From Desulfobulbaceae bacterium (lineage in GTDB: Bacteria > Desulfobacterota > Desulfobulbia > Desulfobulbales > Desulfocapsaceae), in the NCBI GenBank assembly GCA_024640625.1, contig JAHEER010000005.1, positions 1 to 64,000 of the forward strand: a DNA stretch of 64,000 nt, written 5' to 3'. Under the pieces are notes generated by a model, which worked only from the letters and a program-made list of their open reading frames with translations, did no database searches and was not told the DNA's origin. The position numbers and the translations under genes are program-made. Of the stretch, positions 1 to 7,123 are shown one piece after another; within the stretch, counting starts at the first letter, position 1; each line of letters begins with the position of its first letter.

Positions 1-164
1 CTGGAGTCCTATCAGAATGCTCGAACCTTCACAGACATATAGAACTTTTACTTTTATAAGTAAGGTTGAAGATAAAGATTCCCCCTGGCAGCTTTGAAAG
101 TGACTTTCATTTGACAATTTGTTGGTTTTTATGATCAGATAATAACTGACAAAACAACTTCTTG

Positions 165-236
165 GAAAAGGCAAACCTAGGAAAACCTGGGGACGCAAAG
201 CCACGGACCGGAAAACACTGGTAGCCGGGTTGCCGA
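165..236 (+). promoter_or_regulatory. c-di-GMP-I (GEMM) riboswitch
   Basis: The sequence carries the conserved core of the GEMM/c-di-GMP-I aptamer in order: a GGCAAACC strand near 170, a GAAA-capped hairpin, the highly conserved GGACGCAAAGCC at 190-201, then a second arm ending GGTAGCCGGGTTGCCGA at about 220-236. It lies upstream of a terminator hairpin and a small membrane-protein gene, the usual arrangement for a transcriptional c-di-GMP switch. Whether ligand turns the gene on or off cannot be told by eye. A TTGACA box sits at 111-116, but I see no well-spaced -10 element, so the promoter is unresolved. Confidence 0.88.
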
Positions 237-264
237 AAAGAGGGGTATTAAACATGTTACTGAG

Positions 265-299
265 ACGCCCGTCTTCGGCTAAGAAGATGGGCGTTTTTT
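265..299 (+). terminator. Rho-independent terminator / riboswitch expression platform
   Basis: An 11-base stem (ACGCCCGTCTT at 265-275 with AAGATGGGCGT at 284-294, one G-U pair) has an 8-base loop and is followed by a run of T. It lies about 30 bases after the aptamer and about 75 bases before the next start codon, so it is probably the hairpin through which the riboswitch controls read-through. Confidence 0.85.
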
Positions 300-375
300 G
301 TATCTAACGCCCCTGTTAATACGATCAGGCAAGTCTAATTTGTTCGCTGATCGACCCTTAAATGGAGGTGTTAGA

Positions 376-540
376 ATGCAAGTGTTTATTATCTACCTAA
401 TAATTACCTGGATAGCGTTCAGTGTGGGGTTTGTGCTTGGTGCCGCGTGGTGCGGACTAGGCAGGAAGAATGAGGCTGTTGACAGGTTGTTTGGTAGGCC
501 CAAAACCCGCCAGTGGTTCCAACCATCGCTGGATAAGTAA
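376..540 (+). CDS. Small single-pass membrane protein under riboswitch control
   Basis: A 54-residue protein whose ATG follows a strong GGAGGTG site by six bases; this start is preferred over a start 78 bases upstream that would fall in the terminator. Residues about 4-26 form one hydrophobic segment ending in a Gly/Ala/Cys-rich stretch, followed by a short basic tail rich in Lys, Arg and Trp. It is the first gene after a c-di-GMP-I riboswitch, so it is inferred to be a c-di-GMP-responsive membrane peptide. I recognise no family. Function unknown. Confidence 0.7.
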   Translation: MQVFIIYLIITWIAFSVGFVLGAAWCGLGRKNEAVDRLFGRPKTRQWFQPSLDK

Positions 541-589
541 AAGTCAATGCGCTGCAAGGTCAAGAGACTGGAGATATTCATGATAGAAT

Positions 590-602
590 ATGCTCGAACC
601 TT
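590..602. repeat. 13-base repeat shared with window start
   Basis: ATGCTCGAACCTT at 590-602 also occurs at 17-29, and in both places a CTGGAG lies shortly upstream. The copies flank the riboswitch and small gene. The second copy lies in a possible 20-codon reading frame starting at 580 behind GGAG. Probably a minor duplicated scrap; significance unclear. Confidence 0.3.
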
Positions 603-742
603 GGGATTGATGGCAACATTTCATTCTAGGCGCTGTTTCTGACAAAAAAGGTGATGATGAGGTGGCGTGTGATATTTTAGATTGATGACGGCAGCAACAA
701 AGCTATAGGATTAAATGGACTCTAGAGCTTCTTCCTGCTTCT

Positions 743-934
743 CTACAATCTTCCACCTTCTTTGCCTCCCGCCCAATTCTCGATTAAATATCTACCAATA
801 GCTGGCCCCCAATTATCTGGGTTCTCTTTGATGATATTGGAAATATCGTTGTATCCCTTGTGCGCAATCATGGACAACCATGTCACAGTGCAAATTATTG
901 CTACGACCTGAAGTATTCGTTTGCCATCAACCAT
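743..934 (-). CDS. Small hypothetical membrane-anchored protein
   Basis: A 63-residue protein whose ATG is preceded by GGAGGG with a five-base spacer, a strong argument that it is real. Residues about 7-23 (ILQVVAIICTVTWLSMI) form a single hydrophobic segment. The rest is polar, ending in a Trp-Gly-rich tail. No family recognised. It stands alone, with no close neighbour on the same strand, and its role cannot be inferred. Confidence 0.6.
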   Translation of the reverse strand: MVDGKRILQVVAIICTVTWLSMIAHKGYNDISNIIKENPDNWGPAIGRYLIENWAGGKEGGRL

Positions 935-1416
935 GGCTACCCTCCGGTGTACCTCAGTATTGCAATAATTAAAGATTAGTCACTTCTCCGAACGGGGAAA
1001 TGGAACGATGTGTTTATGATTTGAATCAGGAGGTTTGTAGAATATGGTTATCAATCGTTGCATTTCAGCACCACTTTTACCTCCATAAGAAGATATTGCA
1101 ATTTTTGATAATCCCTGAAGAACTGAAGTGCGGAGCGCAGGGCCCGCGGTTACGGGGCTGTGTATCAGACATACCGTAGTATTATTGTTTGAAGTTCGTT
1201 CTGTGGCAATAGCTGTATTTCGATACAAACCCAGAGTGGGGTAGTAAACTAGAGGTCCTTAGCAGTTGCAGCAGATTAGACCTCCAATAAGCTAGTCTTA
1301 TTCTTTTCAAAGTGATAACCATGCTTATTATCCGGTCCTAAAGGTTGGATGTGACCAGGCAAAACAAATTATTATAGTGACAATCTCAGAAGAAAGAATG
1401 TTATGCTTTCAATATC
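935..1416. other. Intergenic stretch, no recognised gene
   Basis: About 480 bases between the minus-strand small gene and the plus-strand phosphoesterase. It contains an open frame on the minus strand (980-1228), but that frame has no ribosome-binding site, odd composition and no recognisable motif. The promoters of both flanking genes should lie here; I cannot place them with confidence. Confidence 0.4.
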
Positions 1417-2253
1417 ATGAAAAGAAGAAGGTTTCTGAAATCTACGCTTTATAGCAGCGTGTTTGCTCTTGTTGGGTTCTACCCAATATTCATTGAGAGA
1501 CGTAAGGTACTTATCAATAGATACAAAATTTCTATTGCTGACTTACCGCCCTCTTTTCATGGCTTCACCCTTGCACACCTGACGGATATACATCTCGGTC
1601 CCTTTGTATCAGAATCTTTTGTGGAAGAAATTGTCCACACCACCAATATGTTGGGACCTGACGCTATTGTTTGTACTGGCGACTATGTACTGGGCGAGGA
1701 TACAACTGAGGAAATTGATGCAGTGTGGCCTATCTTATCCAAACTAAAGGCAAAGTATGGTGTGTATTCTGTTTTAGGTAACCATGACCATCATGCTGAT
1801 TTAAATAAGTCTCTTTATTGGCTGGAAAGATCGGGCCAAAATATAAGACACAAATGTAAGCCAATCTACAAAGGCAAAGAGAGGATTATTATCGGTGGAT
1901 CAGGTGACTACTGGTATGATCGGTTGGACATAGATACTACATTCTCTTGCTCAGATGAAGGGGATTGCAGACTGCTTTTATCACATAACCCAGATGCAAT
2001 AGATACCCAATTTGATACGCCATTATCTCTGGTAATGGGCGGCCACACCCATGGTGGACAAGTTGTGATACCATTTTTCGGTCCCCCTGTCCTGCCTGTC
2101 AAAAACAAGAATTATTCAAGCGGGCTCATAACCACTGCTAAGACGAAATTGTTTATCAGTAAAGGGATTGGCTGTTCAGGTATACCGGTGAGGTTTAATT
2201 GCTATCCTGAAATTGCTGTTCTTGAACTTGTACATCCGCAACTGACTGCATAG
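1417..2253 (+). CDS. Metallophosphoesterase, YkuE-like, Tat-type export signal
   Basis: A 278-residue calcineurin-like phosphoesterase. The five metal-binding blocks are visible in order: DIH (57-59), GD (88-89), GNHD followed by HH (121-126), SHNPD (189-193) and GGHTHGGQ (208-215). The N-terminus is MKRRRFLK followed by a hydrophobic segment to about residue 25, matching a twin-arginine signal or signal anchor, so the enzyme probably acts outside the cytoplasmic membrane. This subfamily (YkuE-like) hydrolyses phosphoester or phospholipid-type substrates; the substrate here is unknown. No obvious operon partner. The start is the only good ATG before the RR motif, although the ribosome-binding site is weak. 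Confidence 0.88.
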   Translation: MKRRRFLKSTLYSSVFALVGFYPIFIERRKVLINRYKISIADLPPSFHGFTLAHLTDIHLGPFVSESFVEEIVHTTNMLGPDAIVCTGDYVLGEDTTEEIDAVWPILSKLKAKYGVYSVLGNHDHHADLNKSLYWLERSGQNIRHKCKPIYKGKERIIIGGSGDYWYDRLDIDTTFSCSDEGDCRLLLSHNPDAIDTQFDTPLSLVMGGHTHGGQVVIPFFGPPVLPVKNKNYSSGLITTAKTKLFISKGIGCSGIPVRFNCYPEIAVLELVHPQLTA

Positions 2254-2283
2254 AAAGGTCACCTCAACAATTTGTTCCACTTC

Positions 2284-2312
2284 TTGACAAGTACCACATT
2301 GTGGGGTAAAAT
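2284..2312 (+). promoter_or_regulatory. Candidate sigma-70 promoter upstream of the DUF1326 gene
   Basis: TTGACA at 2284-2289 is separated by exactly 17 bases from TAAAAT at 2307-2312, one mismatch from consensus in total. It faces the DUF1326 gene and would give a leader of about 290 bases. The rest of the 354-base gap (2254-2607) holds only a TTG-started frame (2272-2466) without a ribosome-binding site, which I do not call. Confidence 0.5.
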
Positions 2313-2607
2313 TATTTCATACCCGATTAACGCTGTTCTTTTCCAACTTACCTATCTACTGACCTGGCCTTTCATTTTCAGCCTTCAACGTCAAAGCACG
2401 TATGCTTCGGGGATGTTTCAAAACACGGTGTTTCTCGGTTTCCATATACAATCACTGCCTTTTTGATCGATAAAAAGTCGATAACAGCGCAAGAGCTAAC
2501 GTCTCTAAGGGTCAGTAATCAAATTCCCACATTCGTGAGCTGTCTTGCCATTGCAAACCAAACTCGGGTTGGTCTTTTTAGGACTGACTAAAAATGGAGG
2601 TAGTAAG

Positions 2608-3348
2608 ATGGGTGGATACAAATTCCATTTGAAAAATGGTGCGGCACTGGTGTTCGCGCTGGTGTGGTTGTTTGCCACACCTCTAATGTCAGGGACTCAA
2701 AATGCTGACTGGCATTTTAATGGGACCGCCATAGAAGCATGTAGTTGCCCAATGTTCTGTCAGTGTTACTTCAATACGAACCCGGCATTGCACAAAACCG
2801 AGAATGGACCGAAACATTTCTGCAAGTTCAACATGGCCTATCTTATCAACAAGGGGCATCATGGAGACACTGATCTTGCAGGAGTTAAATTTTGGATCGC
2901 CGGAGATCTTGGGGAAACCTGGAAAGATGGAGCGACCGAATGGGCAGTTTTGACCTTTCAAAAAGGCACGACTGAGGCCCAGAAAGCCGGCGTCGCTGCC
3001 GCGTTAGGCCATATCTTCCCGCTGAAGTGGAAGTCGTTTGAGGTAGCCGAAGACGCTGAAATCGTCTGGACAGCACACGACGACCGGGCCGAAGCCCAAC
3101 TTGCCGATGGTGCTCATGCTCATGTCATTCTCAATAAATGGGAAGGAGTTGAAGGCAAAACCGGGATGCTGAGCAACGTCGCCTATATGGGTGCTCCCAG
3201 AAATACCGGATTCGTGATGATGCCCAATGAAGTGCAGACCTGGAAGGTCGGTGAAAAGGCCTTCGAATTCAAAGGCACAACCGGCTTCATGATCAACATC
3301 GACATGTCATCAGCGGATATCAACGCTTCTAAAAGCAGGGTGATGTAG
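2608..3348 (+). CDS. Exported DUF1326 domain protein
   Basis: A 246-residue protein started at the ATG behind GGAGGTAGTAAG. Residues about 11-30 are a hydrophobic signal segment (VFALVWLFATPLM). The mature part opens with the DUF1326 hallmark: WHFNGTAIEAC followed by closely spaced Cys (CSCPMFCQC), a pattern suggesting metal or redox chemistry. The domain covers nearly the whole mature chain. Its biochemical role is not established. The gene is monocistronic, preceded by a long leader with a good promoter candidate. The signal sequence places it outside the inner membrane, unlike many DUF1326 proteins I would expect to be cytosolic. Confidence 0.78.
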   Translation: MGGYKFHLKNGAALVFALVWLFATPLMSGTQNADWHFNGTAIEACSCPMFCQCYFNTNPALHKTENGPKHFCKFNMAYLINKGHHGDTDLAGVKFWIAGDLGETWKDGATEWAVLTFQKGTTEAQKAGVAAALGHIFPLKWKSFEVAEDAEIVWTAHDDRAEAQLADGAHAHVILNKWEGVEGKTGMLSNVAYMGAPRNTGFVMMPNEVQTWKVGEKAFEFKGTTGFMINIDMSSADINASKSRVM

Positions 3349-3583
3349 CTGAGTTCGTTTCCGGTGGTTCCCTCACCGGGAACGACTGCATCAGCTGTAC
3401 AGCTCTCTTGCTGAGCGCCATTTTGTGCTGAAGCAGGTAGAACTAACGCCCCAGCAAAAAGTAAAAACTATCTCAACAATGTGCGCGTTGTCCCTGGCGA
3501 CTGATCAACACTATGGAACCTGAATCTCTCAGAGGTTGGACGAGCTCATCAAACAAGAAATTGAACAACATAGGAGAGCAATA

Positions 3584-3889
3584 ATGAGATTACTCATGAA
3601 TGTCAGTATTCCTCATGAACCCTTCAACACATTGGTTAGAGAAGGAAACGCGGGAAGTATCATCCAGAAGATTATCCAAGAGTTAAAGCCGGAGAGCATT
3701 TATTTTACTGAGCAAAATGGCTGTCGCGGTGCGGTTGCCATCGTCCATATCGATGATCCTTCGCAAATTCCGTCATTTTCAGAGCCATTTTTCTTGAACT
3801 TCAATGCAGACTGTGAGTTCAGAATTGCAATGGCCCCAGAGGATCTCGGCAGGGCAGGGCTTGACGCCTTGGGTCAAAAGTGGAGATGA
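3584..3889 (+). CDS. Conserved hypothetical protein, about 100 residues
   Basis: A 101-residue cytosolic protein started at ATG 3584 behind AGGAG with an eight-base spacer; an in-frame TTG 48 bases upstream is less likely. The N-terminus MRLLMNVSIPHEPFN and the later acidic segment ending in AMAPEDLGRAGLDALGQKW resemble small stand-alone alpha/beta (ferredoxin-like) proteins found in proteobacteria, but I cannot name a characterised family. No signal peptide or membrane segment. The 235-base gap before it shows no further gene. Confidence 0.65.
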   Translation: MRLLMNVSIPHEPFNTLVREGNAGSIIQKIIQELKPESIYFTEQNGCRGAVAIVHIDDPSQIPSFSEPFFLNFNADCEFRIAMAPEDLGRAGLDALGQKWR

Positions 3890-4068
3890 TTGTTACTTGT
3901 CCGATAATTTGCGATGGATACGAGATGTACAACCTCAGAAATATATCTTTTCGTTCAGTTTTGATCTCAGAATCTTCCTGGAAGGGGCAGAGTTGCAGGT
4001 CTGAATATTTCAGCAAGGCTCAATGTTCATGCTAGTGCCGATATTCTTCGATGTCTATTTTGGGCGAC

Positions 4069-4106
4069 CAGGTTACGATTATTGCTACTCTAGTAATCGT
4101 AACCTG
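4069..4106. repeat. Perfect 13-bp inverted repeat between convergent genes
   Basis: CAGGTTACGATTA at 4069-4081 is exactly complementary to TAATCGTAACCTG at 4094-4106, with a 12-base loop. It lies between the ends of the plus-strand hypothetical gene and the minus-strand rhodanese gene, where a bidirectional transcription end would be expected, but neither side has a T-run. It could instead be a protein-binding palindrome. Confidence 0.7.
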
Positions 4107-4175
4107 ATCAGTGTTGATAGAGTTTAGTATGATTCAGTAAACCTCTCCCAATATTTCGGGATGTCTCTCGGTCGA

Positions 4176-4565
4176 TTATTTTTCCTCGACCGGAAACTTG
4201 TTGCGCTGCCATTCGCGCCATCCACCTTTAAGAGCATAAGCCTTGGTAAAACCATCACTGCGTAATTTCCGCGCCAGACCGGCACTGGTAGCTTCGTTCG
4301 GTCAAGCGCAGTACAGAACTAAAGTTTTATCCTTGGAGTAAGATGCTGACCAGTCAGCATATTCTGCAGCCGGGGCCCGCTCTGCACTTTTGATTTTGAA
4401 CTCACTCGAGCTCCAATCTTTGCCGGTGCGAACATCAAGAATAACCAGATCTGGTGCAGCCAGCATGGCGTTGAGAGCGTCCTTGTCCATAATCAAGTCA
4501 TCTGACCAGACATTTGCAGCACCAAGGGGGATCATAAAGGCAAACAATAAAACAAGTTTTTTCAT
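4176..4565 (-). CDS. Probable selenocysteine-containing periplasmic rhodanese
   Basis: The frame from ATG 4565 encodes a signal peptide (MKKLVLLFAFMIPLGAANVWS) and the start of a rhodanese domain (residues about 28-87, with the LVILDVRTGKDW strand). It then meets UGA at 4304-4302 within the active-site loop: LVLYCA-UGA-PNEATSA. The same frame continues for 41 more codons that match the rest of a rhodanese (PNEATSAGLARKL, then GFTKAYALKGGW and EWQRNKFPVE) and ends at TAA 4176. Cysteine-type homologues carry YCACPNEATSA here, so UGA stands at a Cys position and selenocysteine (residue 88) is the simplest reading. GGAG precedes the ATG. The gene lies 20 bases after the permease gene and is probably co-transcribed. 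A plain nonsense mutation is the alternative. Confidence 0.82.
4271..4304 (-). promoter_or_regulatory. Candidate bacterial SECIS element
   Basis: Directly after the in-frame UGA (4304-4302), 17 bases lead to a 7-base apical loop UGCCGGU (4284-4278) closed by CCAG/CUGG (4288-4285 and 4277-4274) and extended by an outer GC/GC pair across small bulges. The distance, the small loop and a G in its first two positions fit the general bacterial SECIS rules. The stem is short, so this is support rather than proof. Confidence 0.55.
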
Positions 4566-4585
4566 GAGTCTTTCTCCTTATCAGA

Positions 4586-5827
4586 TTATCTGTTTATTGC
4601 TGAAAATAATTTGACCGTTCCAGGCCAGATTAGCATTAACAGTAACGCACATACGTATACGTGCAGGCAAAAAATTAATTGTTCCCTCGTGTGCTCGGCG
4701 GCAGCTACCAATACTATGCTCAAAAGCCCGATTATAGTGCCTATGGTAAGGGCGACAGCGGAGAAACTCTTGCTGGATGAAGAAAAACACGCTGAGGTGA
4801 AGCAGCGGAAAGTGAGCACTACCAGCCACAGCACGAGGGCACCGCGATAATATATGGTGAGTTTATCTTCACCCGCGAGACCTGACATCATGAGAATACC
4901 GATGGTTACAGACATCAAGATACTGGCCAGACGATGCAGCGTTTTTTCTCCTTTGAACCGCGGTATAACTCCTTGCTCGGCAAGAGCGCAGGCCGTCTGG
5001 CCCAGATAGAGAAACAGGCCGTTAACAGCAGCTGTTGCCCCGCAGATAACAATTACTCCCATTAGCAGCCGACCATTCTGCCCCATGATTGCTCTGGCTG
5101 CCTTGAGGTGGGGCAGTGTCGACTCGATAAGTGAGCTAGACGGTACGTACGCCCTCGATACCGCGCCCCATAAAGTGAACAGTGTAAATATGGTACAGAT
5201 AGCCGCAACTGCAGGTAAAAGTTTGTTTTTCACCTGGGAATTTAGGATGAGATCAAACCCAAGAAAAAGCAAAAGAGCTCCAGATGCAGCAGCCGGACTG
5301 GTAAGCTCACTTGCCTGAATCGCAGTATTGGTGGAAGGCGAGGAAGACAGTCCTGCGCAGAGTAATACTGAAAAACTTGCCAGGGTACAGGTTAGTAAGA
5401 GCAGTTGAAAACTTGATGCCCATGATTTATCAATGATATTGAAGGCAAGAATGAAACCCAGAAGGAGAAAGGCAAATCCGAAGTTGGGAAACCAATAAAG
5501 AAATATCTCATTAAAGGCAAAACCTGCGGTAACCAGCACGCTCGTTGCCACGAGCAGGGTCACTGAGAGTCGGGCTGAGAGAACAAGGGCGGCCGCTGGG
5601 AATCTGCCCATAGCCTTGGCCAATAGAGACACCTCATTCTCCTCATCTGCCTGCCTCCCGGGATAAAATATGCAGTAGGCACACATACAGGAGACCGCTG
5701 CAGCGGTTGCCACGGACACATAAAAGATCATCCCATTGTATCCAGCACTGTTGCCAAGCAGCACCAACGTTTCAGGTGATACCATCACACCTAGGGGAAT
5801 GGCGATGGAATACAGGAACAACTTCAT
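4586..5827 (-). CDS. APC-superfamily-like permease, substrate unknown
   Basis: A 413-residue integral membrane protein with about eleven hydrophobic segments. The opening (AIPLGVMVSPETLVLLGNSAGYNG) and the later GQTACALAEQGVIPRF segment resemble amino acid/polyamine permeases of the APC superfamily, but the match is weak and no substrate can be read. It is the first gene of a two-gene minus-strand unit with the probable selenoprotein rhodanese 20 bases downstream, which hints at a sulfur or selenium compound, purely by context. There is no clear ribosome-binding site before ATG 5827. A gap of 199 bases separates it from the PilZ gene upstream. Confidence 0.6.
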   Translation of the reverse strand: MKLFLYSIAIPLGVMVSPETLVLLGNSAGYNGMIFYVSVATAAAVSCMCAYCIFYPGRQADEENEVSLLAKAMGRFPAAALVLSARLSVTLLVATSVLVTAGFAFNEIFLYWFPNFGFAFLLLGFILAFNIIDKSWASSFQLLLLTCTLASFSVLLCAGLSSSPSTNTAIQASELTSPAAASGALLLFLGFDLILNSQVKNKLLPAVAAICTIFTLFTLWGAVSRAYVPSSSLIESTLPHLKAARAIMGQNGRLLMGVIVICGATAAVNGLFLYLGQTACALAEQGVIPRFKGEKTLHRLASILMSVTIGILMMSGLAGEDKLTIYYRGALVLWLVVLTFRCFTSACFSSSSKSFSAVALTIGTIIGLLSIVLVAAAEHTREQLIFCLHVYVCALLLMLIWPGTVKLFSAINR

Positions 5828-6026
5828 GGATCACAATTCGACAATGCGGGTTGGCGATTTACCACTGCAAGATGTGCATGATTGCCGGTCAAGCCCAAAA
5901 GACAGCCTGTCTTTAATGTGGGAAAGGAACGTAAAGAAGCAGTAAACAAAGTAGGGTATTGAGAATCGACGAACACAAGCAACAGTGATTTGATGTTCCA
6001 GAATCACCATTTTTTTAAAAATTTTA

Positions 6027-6989
6027 CTATTCAAGTTTCAGTTTTTGACCGGGAAAGATTCTATTGTCGGCATCAATATTGTTGATTTCCTTCAGTTCCT
6101 GGATAGTAATTCCTGTTCCCAGGCTGATCTGAGTCAAATTGTCTCCACTCTTCACCACATAGTAGTGATCTTTTTTCAGAGTGTTACCAACATTAGAGCT
6201 GATCGATGCAGGTTCTTTATTTTGTTCAATTCTCTTATAAATTATCTGAATTTGTTGATCGTGGTTTTGTATCTGTTGGTTTATGGTTTCAAGAGTGCCT
6301 ACACTGGGTAGATTTTTATTTAATTTTGAAAGTTCAAATTGAAGGTCCTCAATCTGGTTTACAACTGATTTATAAGAATCAACCGAATCCTGAATAGCAT
6401 TAATTTGTACTTCAATTATCAGCAGCTTTTTCTCAATTTGTACTATCGAATTGTTATCATCTATTTTTCTCTGAACAGAATCATAGAGGAAGTAGGTTAT
6501 TGGCAACAGTAAGACAAATGCCAAGAGCCAGCCCAAAGAGCGCATATTCCTGTCAGGGTCCCTAAATGTCTTGGTGTTTCGAATATATCCGGTATCCTGG
6601 TAGCCATCTTGCCATTCTGGAGCGAGATTGCTCGTCAAATATCTTAGATTATCCTCAGATATTTCTGTAAATTCTAATGCAATGCCATGGGAAAATTGCT
6701 GTTCGTCACTTCGTTTTAGGGGGAATACCCTGAGGATTTCTCCTCTCGCAACGATGACGTCTTGGAGGTCAGGAACTTCGAATGCCAAACGAACATTTTC
6801 GCCTCCATCCAGCTCCTCTGTTGTATGGATAAGTGCCCCTCCGCGAGAAATCTTCGCTGCCTTCCCCTGATAGGAGCCTTTAGCCGCAATTAGGGTAACG
6901 GGCCAATCGACGAATGCCCTGGGATGTTTCCGTCTGCTTGTCGCCCGTCTATCTGTATTATCAACACGCTGTGTAAGCAAGGGCGTCAT
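6027..6989 (-). CDS. PilZ - transmembrane - coiled-coil - LysM protein
   Basis: A 320-residue protein of unusual design. Residues about 18-115 form a PilZ domain with the c-di-GMP motif RRKHPR near residue 19 and the KISRGGAL block near residue 47. A single transmembrane helix (LGWLLAFVLLLPITYFLYD) spans about 152-170. Residues about 175-262 are heptad-rich and likely a coiled coil, rich in Gln, Asn and Ile. The C-terminus (about 275-320) is a LysM domain (YYVVKSGDNLTQISL to NRIFPGQKLKLE). The order predicts cytoplasmic c-di-GMP sensing linked through the membrane to peptidoglycan binding. AAGGA lies very close to the ATG. Monocistronic. Confidence 0.87.
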   Translation of the reverse strand: MTPLLTQRVDNTDRRATSRRKHPRAFVDWPVTLIAAKGSYQGKAAKISRGGALIHTTEELDGGENVRLAFEVPDLQDVIVARGEILRVFPLKRSDEQQFSHGIALEFTEISEDNLRYLTSNLAPEWQDGYQDTGYIRNTKTFRDPDRNMRSLGWLLAFVLLLPITYFLYDSVQRKIDDNNSIVQIEKKLLIIEVQINAIQDSVDSYKSVVNQIEDLQFELSKLNKNLPSVGTLETINQQIQNHDQQIQIIYKRIEQNKEPASISSNVGNTLKKDHYYVVKSGDNLTQISLGTGITIQELKEINNIDADNRIFPGQKLKLE

Positions 6990-7123
6990 TATCCTTCTTT
7001 TCTATAAGTTACGGACAGACCCCCACTCCTTCCCTGATCAATATTGACCATAAATCAAATAAATAATCAAATCTGCGCGATGAATCCAAAGCAGCCGGCC
7101 GGACTATTTCCTGGAGGTTTGAG

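Noticed and set aside
980-1228. Minus-strand open frame of 82 codons
   Set aside because: No ribosome-binding site, no recognisable motif and composition unlike a real protein.
2272-2466. TTG-started hydrophobic frame of 64 codons
   Set aside because: No ribosome-binding site, and it lies over a strong promoter candidate for the DUF1326 gene.
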